43,912 nucleotides of DNA from Bacteroidales bacterium (GTDB lineage: Bacteria; Bacteroidota; Bacteroidia; Bacteroidales; UBA10428). Under the pieces are notes generated by a model. It searched no databases, was not told where the DNA came from, and worked only from the letters and a program-made list of their open reading frames with translations. Of this stretch, positions 1-7,547 are shown in pieces (the stretch's first letter is position 1; the number at the start of each line of letters is the position of its first letter). Position numbers and translations under genes: made by a program. The stretch lies in assembly GCA_016938235.1 (NCBI GenBank), contig JAFGVA010000225.1, forward strand, positions 1-43,912, read 5' to 3'.

Positions 1-665
1 AACAGATGAGTAAGGAAAACCAGGCTATATTAACTGAACAACAAAAACAAGCCGAGCAGCAGCAGGAACTTGCTGAAAAACAAAGCAGTGAGATAAATAA
101 AGCCAACGAAGCAGTCTTGAAGGAACAGCAAGCCAGGGCAGAAGCCATGGCAAGCGGACAGGATAAAGCCAGCCAGGAACTTGCCAAAGAAAACGATAAA
201 ATTCTTGAGCAACAGCAAGCTGATATAGAGACTGCTTTGCGTGAAATGGAAAAAATCAGGGAAAATTTAGAAAAGGAAAACCGAAAAACACTCACTGAGC
301 AGGAAAAGGCAGCTGTTAAGCAATATATGCAAACCGATATTGAAAGTATGAAAACTTTCAATCAGAACTGGAAAGTTGTTCGCAAGCAACAAAAGGAAGC
401 TTTAAAAAAGTCTGAAGAAAACAGTAAACTTTCAAATGAGTTATCCAAGATTAACCAGGATATACTTGATGCACAGGAGTCTGAAAAATTAAAGAGACAG
501 GTAGAAAACATTAAGTACAGTGAAGAAGTAGCCAAAGAAAATGATAAATATTTCAGAGATCAACAAAAAAAGTTTAAAAAGCTAACAAAACAGCAGGAAA
601 AGGCTCAGCTTAAACTTCAAAAGCTTAATGAAAAGATTTTGCTTGAACAAATAAGAGATAAGTAG
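1..665 (+). CDS. Coiled-coil repeat protein, 3' part (5' end outside window)
   Basis: Lys/Glu/Gln-rich, entirely helical sequence with no signal peptide or membrane segment. It is built of 29-residue repeats with no insertions. Numbering from the ATG at 6, Asn occurs at 5, 34, 63, 92, 121, 150, 179 and 208, and Gln at 12, 41, 70, 99, 128, 157, 186 and 215. A Lys two residues before the Asn and a hydrophobic residue four after it are nearly constant. The first visible Met sits at a repeat position that is otherwise Ile/Leu/Val, and the codon before it also fits the pattern, so this Met is probably internal and the gene starts upstream of the window. A period of 29 equals two hendecads plus a heptad, which suits a long coiled coil. 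The function is unknown; a structural or scaffolding role is inference only. The gene is convergent with the kinase gene that ends 5 bp away. Confidence 0.75.
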   Translation, partial: QMSKENQAILTEQQKQAEQQQELAEKQSSEINKANEAVLKEQQARAEAMASGQDKASQELAKENDKILEQQQADIETALREMEKIRENLEKENRKTLTEQEKAAVKQYMQTDIESMKTFNQNWKVVRKQQKEALKKSEENSKLSNELSKINQDILDAQESEKLKRQVENIKYSEEVAKENDKYFRDQQKKFKKLTKQQEKAQLKLQKLNEKILLEQIRDK

Positions 666-670
666 ACATG

Positions 671-2581
671 TTAAAAAAATCTGCTACTTCTCAGGCTTTT
701 CAAATAGATAATAAACTCAGAACCGGCTCCGGGATCGCTGACAACTTCAATTCTGCCATCAAGCATATGCAGCAGATCCAATACTATTGCAAGGCCTAAA
801 CCTGAAGAATGTTCGTTTGCTGTTGGTCTGGCTTTTAACCTGGCAAATTTCTGGAAAAGTTTTTGCTTGTCGTCGGCATCAATTCCGGGACCTTCGTCTT
901 TACAACTAAAAATATATTCATGTTCAGATTTAGTTAAAGAAATCCACACATTCTTTCCTGATGGCGAAAATTTAATAGCGTTGGAAATAATATTATTAAT
1001 TATACGGGTAATTAAACGTTCATCGCTAACTATAGAATAGTTTAATTCTTCAAAAGGAATATAATGTACCTTAATATCTTTTTTTGAAGCGGTTTTATCA
1101 AAATTTGACTTTGCCTCCTGTACTAACTGATTTAAATTCAGTTCACTAATTTTGGTTTTAATGCCTCCTTGTTCAATGTTCTTAAGGTAAACAAGGTCTT
1201 CAATAAGCTGTTCAGCATTAAGGGTAGCACTATTGAGTAAACCAAACAGTTCATTTTGTTCATCGTTGTATGTGCCTGAAGTGCTTAACAATTCAACAAT
1301 GCTTTTAATGTTTGAAATAGGCGTTTTTAAATCATGAACCAGAAATCCTACCAACGAAGAATTACTTTTCATTAACTCGTTAAGTTTAATGTTCTGGTTA
1401 TGTATTTTTGTTTGTTGTTCGCGAAGCAAATTGTTGTCTTTAACCTTTAGCCGATAGTTTATAAAGAAAGTAAAAACAAATATTGTAGTTAAAGCAAGGA
1501 AAAACAGCAGGTAAATTTTAGTTAAGTCATCCTTTCTTTGTTGCTTCTTAACTTCAAACTCTCTTTCTTCCTGTTCCTTTTCATACTGAAGTCTTAATTT
1601 CTCACGCGAGATTAGCGATGTAAACTCCTGCTGAAATAAAGTATCGTGAAATTCCTTATACTCAAGAAGATAATTATATGCCTTTTCAAAATCCTTTTTC
1701 ATACTGTATACTTTGCTCAGACCTTCAACAGCGTATTCAATTTCCTGAAGAATATTGGATTGTCTGGCATATTTTTCACTCTTTTTCCAGTATTGCAATG
1801 ATTTGTCATAATCTCCTATCTTGTAATAATATTCAGCATAAGAACTATAAATAGTGGATAAATCAACAAGGTTTCCTTCATTTTCTTTTTGCAATAAACT
1901 CTGGTTTAAATAGTACAAAGCCGAATCGTACATGCCCTTCTTAAGGTATATATTGCCCATATTGTTTAGTGCATACGAATCGTCTCCATAATTCACACTG
2001 TGCAAAACAGCTTTCTTGTAATATACCAGTGCAGAATCATATTTTCCCAGATTCCAGAATGCTACACCCAGGTTGTTGAATACTTTTGAGAACCCGCTGG
2101 AATCATTTACTTTGGAATAGTATTTATACGATTCGTTATAAAGTTTTATGGCTTCTTCAGTAAGAAAATAGTCCGACATAATAACTCCTTCGAGTAATTT
2201 GGCATATCCCATTTCCTGAAAATCGCTGACTTGTTTTGCACAATCAAAAGATTGCCATACCTCCTCAAGAGCCTTAAAAGGTTCTGCCTTATAAAAGCTT
2301 ATAATACTTTTAACATGCAGTGCCTTAGCTTTAATTGTAAGGCAGTTAATTTTATCGCATTGTTCGATACATAAATCAGAATAGTAGCTCGATTTTACAA
2401 GATCATCAGTAACATAAGCTTTAGCCAGCTCAAAATATAAACCTGCTTTTAAACTATCGTTTTGTTCTTTCTCCGAAAGTACCAACAGAGAGTCAATAAA
2501 AGTGCTTTTTTGTGAATTACCAGTCTGACAAAGAATTATAAAAAGAAGAAAAAAAGTGAAATGTGAAGTTACTTTTATCAT
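671..2581 (-). CDS. TPR-repeat sensor histidine kinase
   Basis: Membrane-bound sensor kinase of 636 residues. It has a signal peptide (1-24), a periplasmic TPR solenoid (about 40-330, with repeats such as YDSALVYYKKAV and YDSALYYLNQSL), a charged coiled coil (320-352) and one membrane helix (356-378). The HisKA domain carries the H-box FLVHDLKTP with phospho-acceptor His416. The ATPase domain has N-box Asn529/530, G1 DEGPGID (562-568) and G2 GLGLAIV (594-600). There is no HAMP, PAS or receiver domain, so a separate response regulator is expected, and none lies nearby. The TPR region probably binds a periplasmic protein or peptide; the ligand cannot be read from sequence. The family is common in Bacteroidota. 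Confidence 0.93.
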   Translation of the reverse strand: MIKVTSHFTFFLLFIILCQTGNSQKSTFIDSLLVLSEKEQNDSLKAGLYFELAKAYVTDDLVKSSYYSDLCIEQCDKINCLTIKAKALHVKSIISFYKAEPFKALEEVWQSFDCAKQVSDFQEMGYAKLLEGVIMSDYFLTEEAIKLYNESYKYYSKVNDSSGFSKVFNNLGVAFWNLGKYDSALVYYKKAVLHSVNYGDDSYALNNMGNIYLKKGMYDSALYYLNQSLLQKENEGNLVDLSTIYSSYAEYYYKIGDYDKSLQYWKKSEKYARQSNILQEIEYAVEGLSKVYSMKKDFEKAYNYLLEYKEFHDTLFQQEFTSLISREKLRLQYEKEQEEREFEVKKQQRKDDLTKIYLLFFLALTTIFVFTFFINYRLKVKDNNLLREQQTKIHNQNIKLNELMKSNSSLVGFLVHDLKTPISNIKSIVELLSTSGTYNDEQNELFGLLNSATLNAEQLIEDLVYLKNIEQGGIKTKISELNLNQLVQEAKSNFDKTASKKDIKVHYIPFEELNYSIVSDERLITRIINNIISNAIKFSPSGKNVWISLTKSEHEYIFSCKDEGPGIDADDKQKLFQKFARLKARPTANEHSSGLGLAIVLDLLHMLDGRIEVVSDPGAGSEFIIYLKSLRSSRFF

Positions 2582-2684
2582 TGTCCGACTATATTGCAGC
2601 TATCAATAAGCTTATCTTTTCATTTATTAATTTGAAAATACGGAATCTTCCAGTCTTTTAAAATTTAGTTATTCACAGTCAATT

Positions 2685-3806
2685 TTATTTTAACCCGTTT
2701 CTTAATAGGTAAATTGTTTCGCCTTTCCAGGGTTTGCCAACTATGTCAATATCTCCATCGCCATCAATATCGCCGGCCATAGCATCAACGCATTCCTTTT
2801 TAAACAGCACTTCATGTTTTTCCCATTTTACACCCTGTCCATCGGCATTCTCCCAGATAAAACATCGATCATAAAGATCGGCTCCCATCGGACCACCACC
2901 TGAAAAGATGTCTAAATCACCATCGTTATCAAAATCAGCTACAACCAGCGAGTGTAAATCCTGTTCTGTTTCTGTTCCAACCGGATGTAAATACCAGTTT
3001 ATACCTCTGCCATCTTTGTTTTCGTGCCAGGCAACACTCGCGTTTTCATTATTCGCTTCGCTCTGAATTATATCAATATCACCGTCTGAGTCCATATCAA
3101 CCGCAAATACACGCGAAGAATAGGCAAATTTTCCCTGCGAATGAATAAATCTCAATGTTTTATGTTCTAGCCATTTGGTTGCTGAGCCGTCAACATTCTC
3201 ATACCATACATTTGAACGAATGATATCTAAATCTCCGTCGCCCTCGATATCAGCAATTCCATTAGGTGCAATTCCGCCCGGAACACCTTCACCGATTTTT
3301 ATGCTTTTCCATTTTTTATCTGGTTTATCACCCGGAAAGTAAATGTAAGTTCCGTCTAGTTCGCTTGTGGCGATAATATCAACTTTACCATTGCCATCCA
3401 CATCTGCCGCCTGCATATCGTATGAAATAATGGCCTTATTTTCGAACCTTGTCCATACCTCGGTATTTCCCGGATTCTTATACCAGGTACTTCCTGAAAC
3501 CTGGTCAATCAGCCCATCCCCATCAACATCGGTTGCTATGCCGCCTTTATTTGTTAGGGCATTCTCACCCAACAGATGTTTCTTAAACTCTTTTCCGTTA
3601 ATATTTTCAAACCACCAGATTGTGCCGGCATTTGAACCTACAATAACATCAAGATCTTTATCATTATCAACGTCAACCAGCGATTCCTGGCACAACATAT
3701 TTTCATCAGTTTCACCTATTTCTTCGTAGGTAAACTCAGGAAACTGGGCATTTAAGAAAGCCGAAAACAGAAAAGCAGTACTAAACAGCAATAATGTTGA
3801 TTTCAT
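2685..3806 (-). CDS. Secreted FG-GAP/VCBS beta-propeller protein
   Basis: A 373-residue exported protein with a signal peptide (1-20, ending FLNAQ). Seven acidic calcium-loop motifs of the DxDxDGDxD type are visible (DVDNDKDLD, DVDGDGLID, DVDGNGKVD, DIEGDGDLD, DMDSDGDID, DFDNDGDLD, DIDGDGDID). This is the number expected for one seven-bladed integrin-like propeller, and WYEN/WWFEN strands alternate with the loops. No catalytic domain and no type IX secretion C-terminal domain is seen, since the chain ends just after the last blade. Such stand-alone propellers are usually extracellular binding or adhesion proteins; the ligand is unknown. It is transcribed away from the aldolase gene across a 155-bp gap. 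Confidence 0.88.
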   Translation of the reverse strand: MKSTLLLFSTAFLFSAFLNAQFPEFTYEEIGETDENMLCQESLVDVDNDKDLDVIVGSNAGTIWWFENINGKEFKKHLLGENALTNKGGIATDVDGDGLIDQVSGSTWYKNPGNTEVWTRFENKAIISYDMQAADVDGNGKVDIIATSELDGTYIYFPGDKPDKKWKSIKIGEGVPGGIAPNGIADIEGDGDLDIIRSNVWYENVDGSATKWLEHKTLRFIHSQGKFAYSSRVFAVDMDSDGDIDIIQSEANNENASVAWHENKDGRGINWYLHPVGTETEQDLHSLVVADFDNDGDLDIFSGGGPMGADLYDRCFIWENADGQGVKWEKHEVLFKKECVDAMAGDIDGDGDIDIVGKPWKGETIYLLRNGLK

Positions 3807-3961
3807 ATTTATTAGTTTTAATTATTTACACTGTACTTAATGGAAATATTCGAACCCTAAGGTTTAAATTACATCATACGGTTGAATTTTCACAGAGTTT
3901 CTCAAGAAATCTAAGTTTTTTTTACATATTTAAAAATTCTTTATCTAATCTTTAATCGAAA

Positions 3962-4570
3962 ATGTTATCGACTCCAATTCTTGCAATTTTCAGAGGTATC
4001 GGCATAGAACATGTGCAATCCCTGGTTAAAAGCTGCATAGATGCCGGCCTGGATAGTATTGAAGTGACCATGAATACCGAAAACGCAAGTTCAATAATCG
4101 AAGAGTTTAAACAAATTTCAGGAAACAGGCTTCAAGTTGGAGCCGGGACAGTATTATCAGAATCGGATTTGGCAAATGCTCTTTCTGCCGGCGCGGAATT
4201 CATTGTTACACCGGTAGTCAATAAAAATGTGATTGTAACATGCAGGGATAAGAATATTCCTGTTTTCCCCGGTGCTTTAACCCCCACCGAAATTTGGGAA
4301 GCATGGCAATACGGAGCCGAAATGGTTAAGGTATTTCCTGCCGGTGTTTTTGGTCCGAAATACCTCAAAGATTTGCATGGACCTTTAAATGAAGTAAAAC
4401 TGATGGCTGTTGGTGGGGTTAATAGCGAAACCATTGTTGATTATTTTAAGGCAGGGGCTTCTGCTGTGGCTATCGGTGGAAGTATTTTCAGTAAAGAGCG
4501 TCTTGAAAAGAAACAATTTAACCTGATTACCGAAGATTTGAAAAATCTTGTCGCAAAAATCTCATACTAA
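3962..4570 (+). CDS. eda: KDPG / 4-hydroxy-2-oxoglutarate aldolase
   Basis: Class I aldolase of 202 residues, the normal length for Eda. It cleaves 2-keto-3-deoxy-6-phosphogluconate to pyruvate and glyceraldehyde-3-phosphate. Expected motifs are present: FRGI near the N-terminus, IEVT with Glu34, GAGTVL (60-65), FPGALTPTE (102-110), the Schiff-base lysine Lys123 in MVKVFPAG, and the phosphate-binding AVGGVN (149-154) and AIGGS. No 6-phosphogluconate dehydratase (edd), kdgK or uronate gene is nearby, so it may serve sugar-acid catabolism with partners encoded elsewhere. The stop codon overlaps the start of the next gene (TAATG), which predicts translational coupling. The exact substrate (KDPG, KDPGal or KHG) cannot be told from sequence. 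Confidence 0.93.
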   Translation: MLSTPILAIFRGIGIEHVQSLVKSCIDAGLDSIEVTMNTENASSIIEEFKQISGNRLQVGAGTVLSESDLANALSAGAEFIVTPVVNKNVIVTCRDKNIPVFPGALTPTEIWEAWQYGAEMVKVFPAGVFGPKYLKDLHGPLNEVKLMAVGGVNSETIVDYFKAGASAVAIGGSIFSKERLEKKQFNLITEDLKNLVAKISY

Positions 4571-4980
4571 TGGATAAAGCTTACGAAATCAAGAAAACCT
4601 ACCTTGCCATGTTAATTCTGATTGAAAATGCTGATGGGAAAATCGATGAGTGGGAAGAACGATATATTGATACTATCGCTGATAAATTAGAAATCAATTG
4701 CACCGATAAATTCGAAATAAAAAAGAACCCTGTGGCCAGTGTTACCCAATTGCCCGATACTTATGAGCAAAGAATAGAGTTTTTTTACAACCTGTTATTT
4801 ATGATGGGCATCGACAACGATATTACCGAAGAAGAAAAGGAACTATGCAGAAAGGTCGGATTTAAATTATGTTTTAACCCAATGCTGATGGAAGACTTGA
4901 TTACAATTATGTCGGAGAGTTTAGGTAAAAAAGTTCCGGCTGACCAGGTTATCAATGCAGTTATAAAATACCAGAATTAG
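4570..4980 (+). CDS. TerB-like helical acidic protein
   Basis: A 136-residue cytoplasmic, all-helical protein. Two acidic motifs, NADGKIDEWEE (about 20-30) and NDITEEEKEL, are arranged as in the TerB/DjlA-N-like fold, where they often bind divalent metal. It has no signal or membrane segment. Its ATG shares a base with the stop codon of the aldolase gene, so the two are almost certainly cotranscribed and coupled, although no functional link between TerB-like proteins and KDPG aldolase is known to me. The family assignment rests on motif pattern alone. Confidence 0.7.
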   Translation: MDKAYEIKKTYLAMLILIENADGKIDEWEERYIDTIADKLEINCTDKFEIKKNPVASVTQLPDTYEQRIEFFYNLLFMMGIDNDITEEEKELCRKVGFKLCFNPMLMEDLITIMSESLGKKVPADQVINAVIKYQN

Positions 4981-5051
4981 ATAATATTGCAGGGTTTTGC
5001 GTTTCTCAGCAATTTCTTTCTGACTGTTTTAACAGATATTCATGCCAATAA

Positions 5052-5084
5052 TTTGGCCACTTGTCAAAAAATAGCCTATATTTA
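5052..5084 (+). promoter_or_regulatory. Candidate Bacteroidota-type promoter
   Basis: TTTG (5052-5055) and TATATTTA (5077-5084) are 21 bp apart, close to the TTTG-N19-21-TAnnTTTG consensus of the Bacteroidota primary sigma factor. The last base of the -7 box deviates. It would drive the secreted protein gene that starts at 5159. Confidence 0.4.
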
Positions 5085-5158
5085 GCCTTAACTAACTCTA
5101 TTTTAGCAACCTACAATATGGTTAGACGTAATAGTTATAGGTCTGTCACGAAATTGTT

Positions 5159-6388
5159 TTGAGAATATTAGCTACTATATCCTTACTGTTTGTTTTTCAC
5201 TGTATATATTCGCAGGACAAATATTTCGATCCCGGTACCAGGCTTATTCTTGATAGTCTTGACAATCGAATTCAATACCTGGAGCAAAAAATCCCACGTA
5301 TATCGGGCGACAGGAATGCAAATTTCTTTGCCACAAAGCGAGAACTGGATATGACTATTTTTCTGCGCAATTTCGAAGAACTTATTTATGATGAAAACCT
5401 TGAAGCGGCCGACAGACTGGTCGATTCGAGGATAAGTGCATCAGAAAAACGAGCCGATACCTATGCTGTCGACTTTTATAAATCTTACCGTACAAAACTC
5501 ACGAAAATACGAGGTGCCAAGAGAACTTATTACAGTACCTTGTTTGAGAAAGAGAAGAATTTCAAAAAAGAGTTTGAAAAATACCTTGAAACAATAAATG
5601 CCTATTCTTTGATACGCGCTCAACGCATGATGGAGTTGACAATGAAATATGCTTCGGAACAAAATCTGGAATACACACTCGAATTTCTCCATAAATACAA
5701 CAACTTGCTTGATGCCTATACATTAGATTATTATAGCAGCTATGAACTGGATAAACTCACTAAGAAAACATCAGCCTTTCATAAAGCTTTTGACCCGCTT
5801 GTTGAATGCGATACCCTTGAGACTATTACAGAGGCAGGTAAGCTTGTTGATTTATGCCTGAAATATTCAAAATTGACCAAAAGCAAAGTAAAGCCCGAAT
5901 ATTTTGAGCAACAGGACAATGCAGTAGTAAATGCAATTGCTGACTGGAACGACAGACAAGATATCAGAACAGAGCTTTCTTCGCTTACAGATCAATCGGT
6001 AATTGCTCGTCTCGATACAGTGAACCGGGAAGGCATTTACCAATGGAAAGATATGATTGTTGTTATTAGTTCATTACAGTTTTCCTCAAAATCGGAATTA
6101 GTGCGGAGAGGAGAAGCAATTTTGCATGCCGACCAAATTTTGATAAATTATATTCGCATACAAAAGAAAATTCGGTTAAGAGGTAAAACGGTTAAGAAAG
6201 GCAAAACCTTCATGCTTTCTTTTAAAGATTATGATGAGAACAATTATTTTAAGTTTAATCCGGCTAACAGTCGCTGGCAATATATGATATGCTATACCAG
6301 TATAATAAATAATAAGGTTACCGGAGAAATGACCAAGTTTTTACCCCCTTTACAGTTTCAGGAAGAACTATCACAAGCTGAAAACTAA
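5159..6388 (+). CDS. Secreted hypothetical protein, TTG start
   Basis: A 409-residue exported protein that I do not recognise. The TTG start is chosen because it places a textbook signal peptide (hydrophobic LATISLLFVFHCIY followed by SQ at 18-19) at the N-terminus; the only nearby ATG (5118) is out of frame. The mature part is charged and mainly helical, with a long helical stretch at about 25-230 rich in Lys/Glu/Tyr and a more mixed C-terminus ending in a beta-like segment (about 340-400). There is no obvious catalytic motif, repeat or C-terminal sorting domain. It follows a candidate promoter and a 178-bp gap, and seems to be a single-gene transcript. Confidence 0.75.
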   Translation: MRILATISLLFVFHCIYSQDKYFDPGTRLILDSLDNRIQYLEQKIPRISGDRNANFFATKRELDMTIFLRNFEELIYDENLEAADRLVDSRISASEKRADTYAVDFYKSYRTKLTKIRGAKRTYYSTLFEKEKNFKKEFEKYLETINAYSLIRAQRMMELTMKYASEQNLEYTLEFLHKYNNLLDAYTLDYYSSYELDKLTKKTSAFHKAFDPLVECDTLETITEAGKLVDLCLKYSKLTKSKVKPEYFEQQDNAVVNAIADWNDRQDIRTELSSLTDQSVIARLDTVNREGIYQWKDMIVVISSLQFSSKSELVRRGEAILHADQILINYIRIQKKIRLRGKTVKKGKTFMLSFKDYDENNYFKFNPANSRWQYMICYTSIINNKVTGEMTKFLPPLQFQEELSQAEN

Positions 6389-6423
6389 ATGCATGGAGCA
6401 TTTAGTGAAACAATAAGGTTTAA

Positions 6424-6546
6424 CGTGTTTGGTATGAAGTGCCGGAAACCAGATTTTCCGAAAAAGAAATAAAATTGCTTTCTAATACAGTGATTGGAAG
6501 TATAGAAAACGCTAACTTATATTTTAAACGATTAATTGATTTTTAA
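6424..6546 (+). other. Possible gene remnant: open frame without a good start
   Basis: Within the 232-bp gap a frame stays open for 40 codons between two stops (TAA 6421 and TAA 6544). It reads like real protein (the stretch ETRFSEKEIKLLSNTVIG continues to FKRLIDF) but has no ATG; GTG at 6439 would give 35 residues. It may be a fragment of a lost gene, a very small gene, or chance. Confidence 0.2.
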
Positions 6547-6620
6547 GTTAATTACACAAATTGATACAGACTGCTTTCATATCGATAATATGATATACCA
6601 ACAGGTGCTTTCTGGTAGAT

Positions 6621-6971
6621 TCATTCAACTAAATTCACCGAAGCCTTAAACTTAAAATTAAGCAGGGCATACCCGGTTGTTTTGCTAAAATAGGTTTCTC
6701 TGAATGTTTTTAGTGAACGGGCACTGAAACAGTCTTCTTCAACTTTTGTTACTATACATTTAGTATTGTTTACAAAGACCGTACAACCAACTTTAACATC
6801 TTTTAAACTACCGGGCTTATACTTAAAAACTTTTAAATACCTTGCGTATTCATAATTAATAAGCTTCATTATCTCGGTATTTCCGCCCTTATCTGGATGA
6901 TGTTTTTTAACCAGTTTACGGTATGTGCTTTTTAATTCTTCCTCGCATAAAACCCCTTTAAAATACTTCAT
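6621..6971 (-). CDS. Small J-domain (DnaJ-like) protein
   Basis: A 116-residue protein whose N-terminal half is a compact J-domain: helix II STYRKLVKKHHPDKGGN contains the HPD motif (25-27) needed to stimulate the DnaK ATPase, followed by helix III (MKLINYEYARYLKV). The usual helix I is very short, since the protein starts with KYFKGVLCEEEL. The C-terminal half (about 55-116) is a small beta-rich unit with no Gly/Phe linker or zinc-finger domain, so it is a type III-like J-protein of unknown client. It is a single gene, divergent from the following gene. Confidence 0.8.
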   Translation of the reverse strand: MKYFKGVLCEEELKSTYRKLVKKHHPDKGGNTEIMKLINYEYARYLKVFKYKPGSLKDVKVGCTVFVNNTKCIVTKVEEDCFSARSLKTFRETYFSKTTGYALLNFKFKASVNLVE

Positions 6972-7063
6972 AATCTTGCTTTTTTGAAGAATTTATATAT
7001 ATTTAACAAGCGATTATTAATTAATTTAAGTTAAATAAATATTTTCGATAAAATTACAAAATA

Positions 7064-7462
7064 ATGAGCAAAGTATTGTACGAAACTGACTATGCGTTAT
7101 TAACTTATACCCAAGAAAATTTCATACTTGAGCTTACATGGAAAAAAAATTGTACCGAAGATATTTATCAGGAAACATTTAATGAAGCGAAGGAACTGGC
7201 AAGAAATTATACCATTAAGTCTTTTATCTCCGATATGAGAAATGAGGGCGTAGTTCCCATCGGTAGTCTCAGGTGGCTTAAGAATACCATTATTCCGGTT
7301 GCTATTGAACTCGGAATTGTAAAAATTGCAATGATCATTAATGATGAACTATTTGCTAATATTTATGCCGACCTGATAAAAAAATCTGTTTCAGAAAATA
7401 AAATGGCAGTCCGCCTTTTCAAAAACAACGGTGAGGCTATGGCCTGGGTTACCAGCAGCTAA
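7064..7462 (+). CDS. Hypothetical protein, SpoIIAA/STAS-like
   Basis: A 132-residue soluble protein with alternating beta/alpha pattern: YALLTYTQENFILELTW (beta strands), the helix TEDIYQETFNEAKELA, FISDMRNEG, SLRWLKNTIIPVAIELG, KIAMIINDE, and a final strand and helix with RLFKNNGEAMAWV. This resembles the SpoIIAA-like single-domain fold found in many Bacteroidota proteins of about 130 residues. The biochemical role is unknown. It has no obvious operon partner; the M16 peptidase gene begins 85 bp downstream. Confidence 0.6.
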   Translation: MSKVLYETDYALLTYTQENFILELTWKKNCTEDIYQETFNEAKELARNYTIKSFISDMRNEGVVPIGSLRWLKNTIIPVAIELGIVKIAMIINDELFANIYADLIKKSVSENKMAVRLFKNNGEAMAWVTSS

Positions 7463-7547
7463 TCTTTACTGTTCTGTTCCTTATATACTTTTTTTAAGCT
7501 GTTATTTTAGTAGAGATATTCTTTATTTGTTTTAAAATGAAATTATT

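Noticed and set aside
6-20. True translation start of the repeat protein at position 6
   Set aside because: The Met replaces a hydrophobic core residue of a continuing repeat and the frame is open to the window edge.
2685-3806. Type IX secretion sorting domain on the FG-GAP protein
   Set aside because: The chain ends right after the last propeller blade; no C-terminal domain is present.
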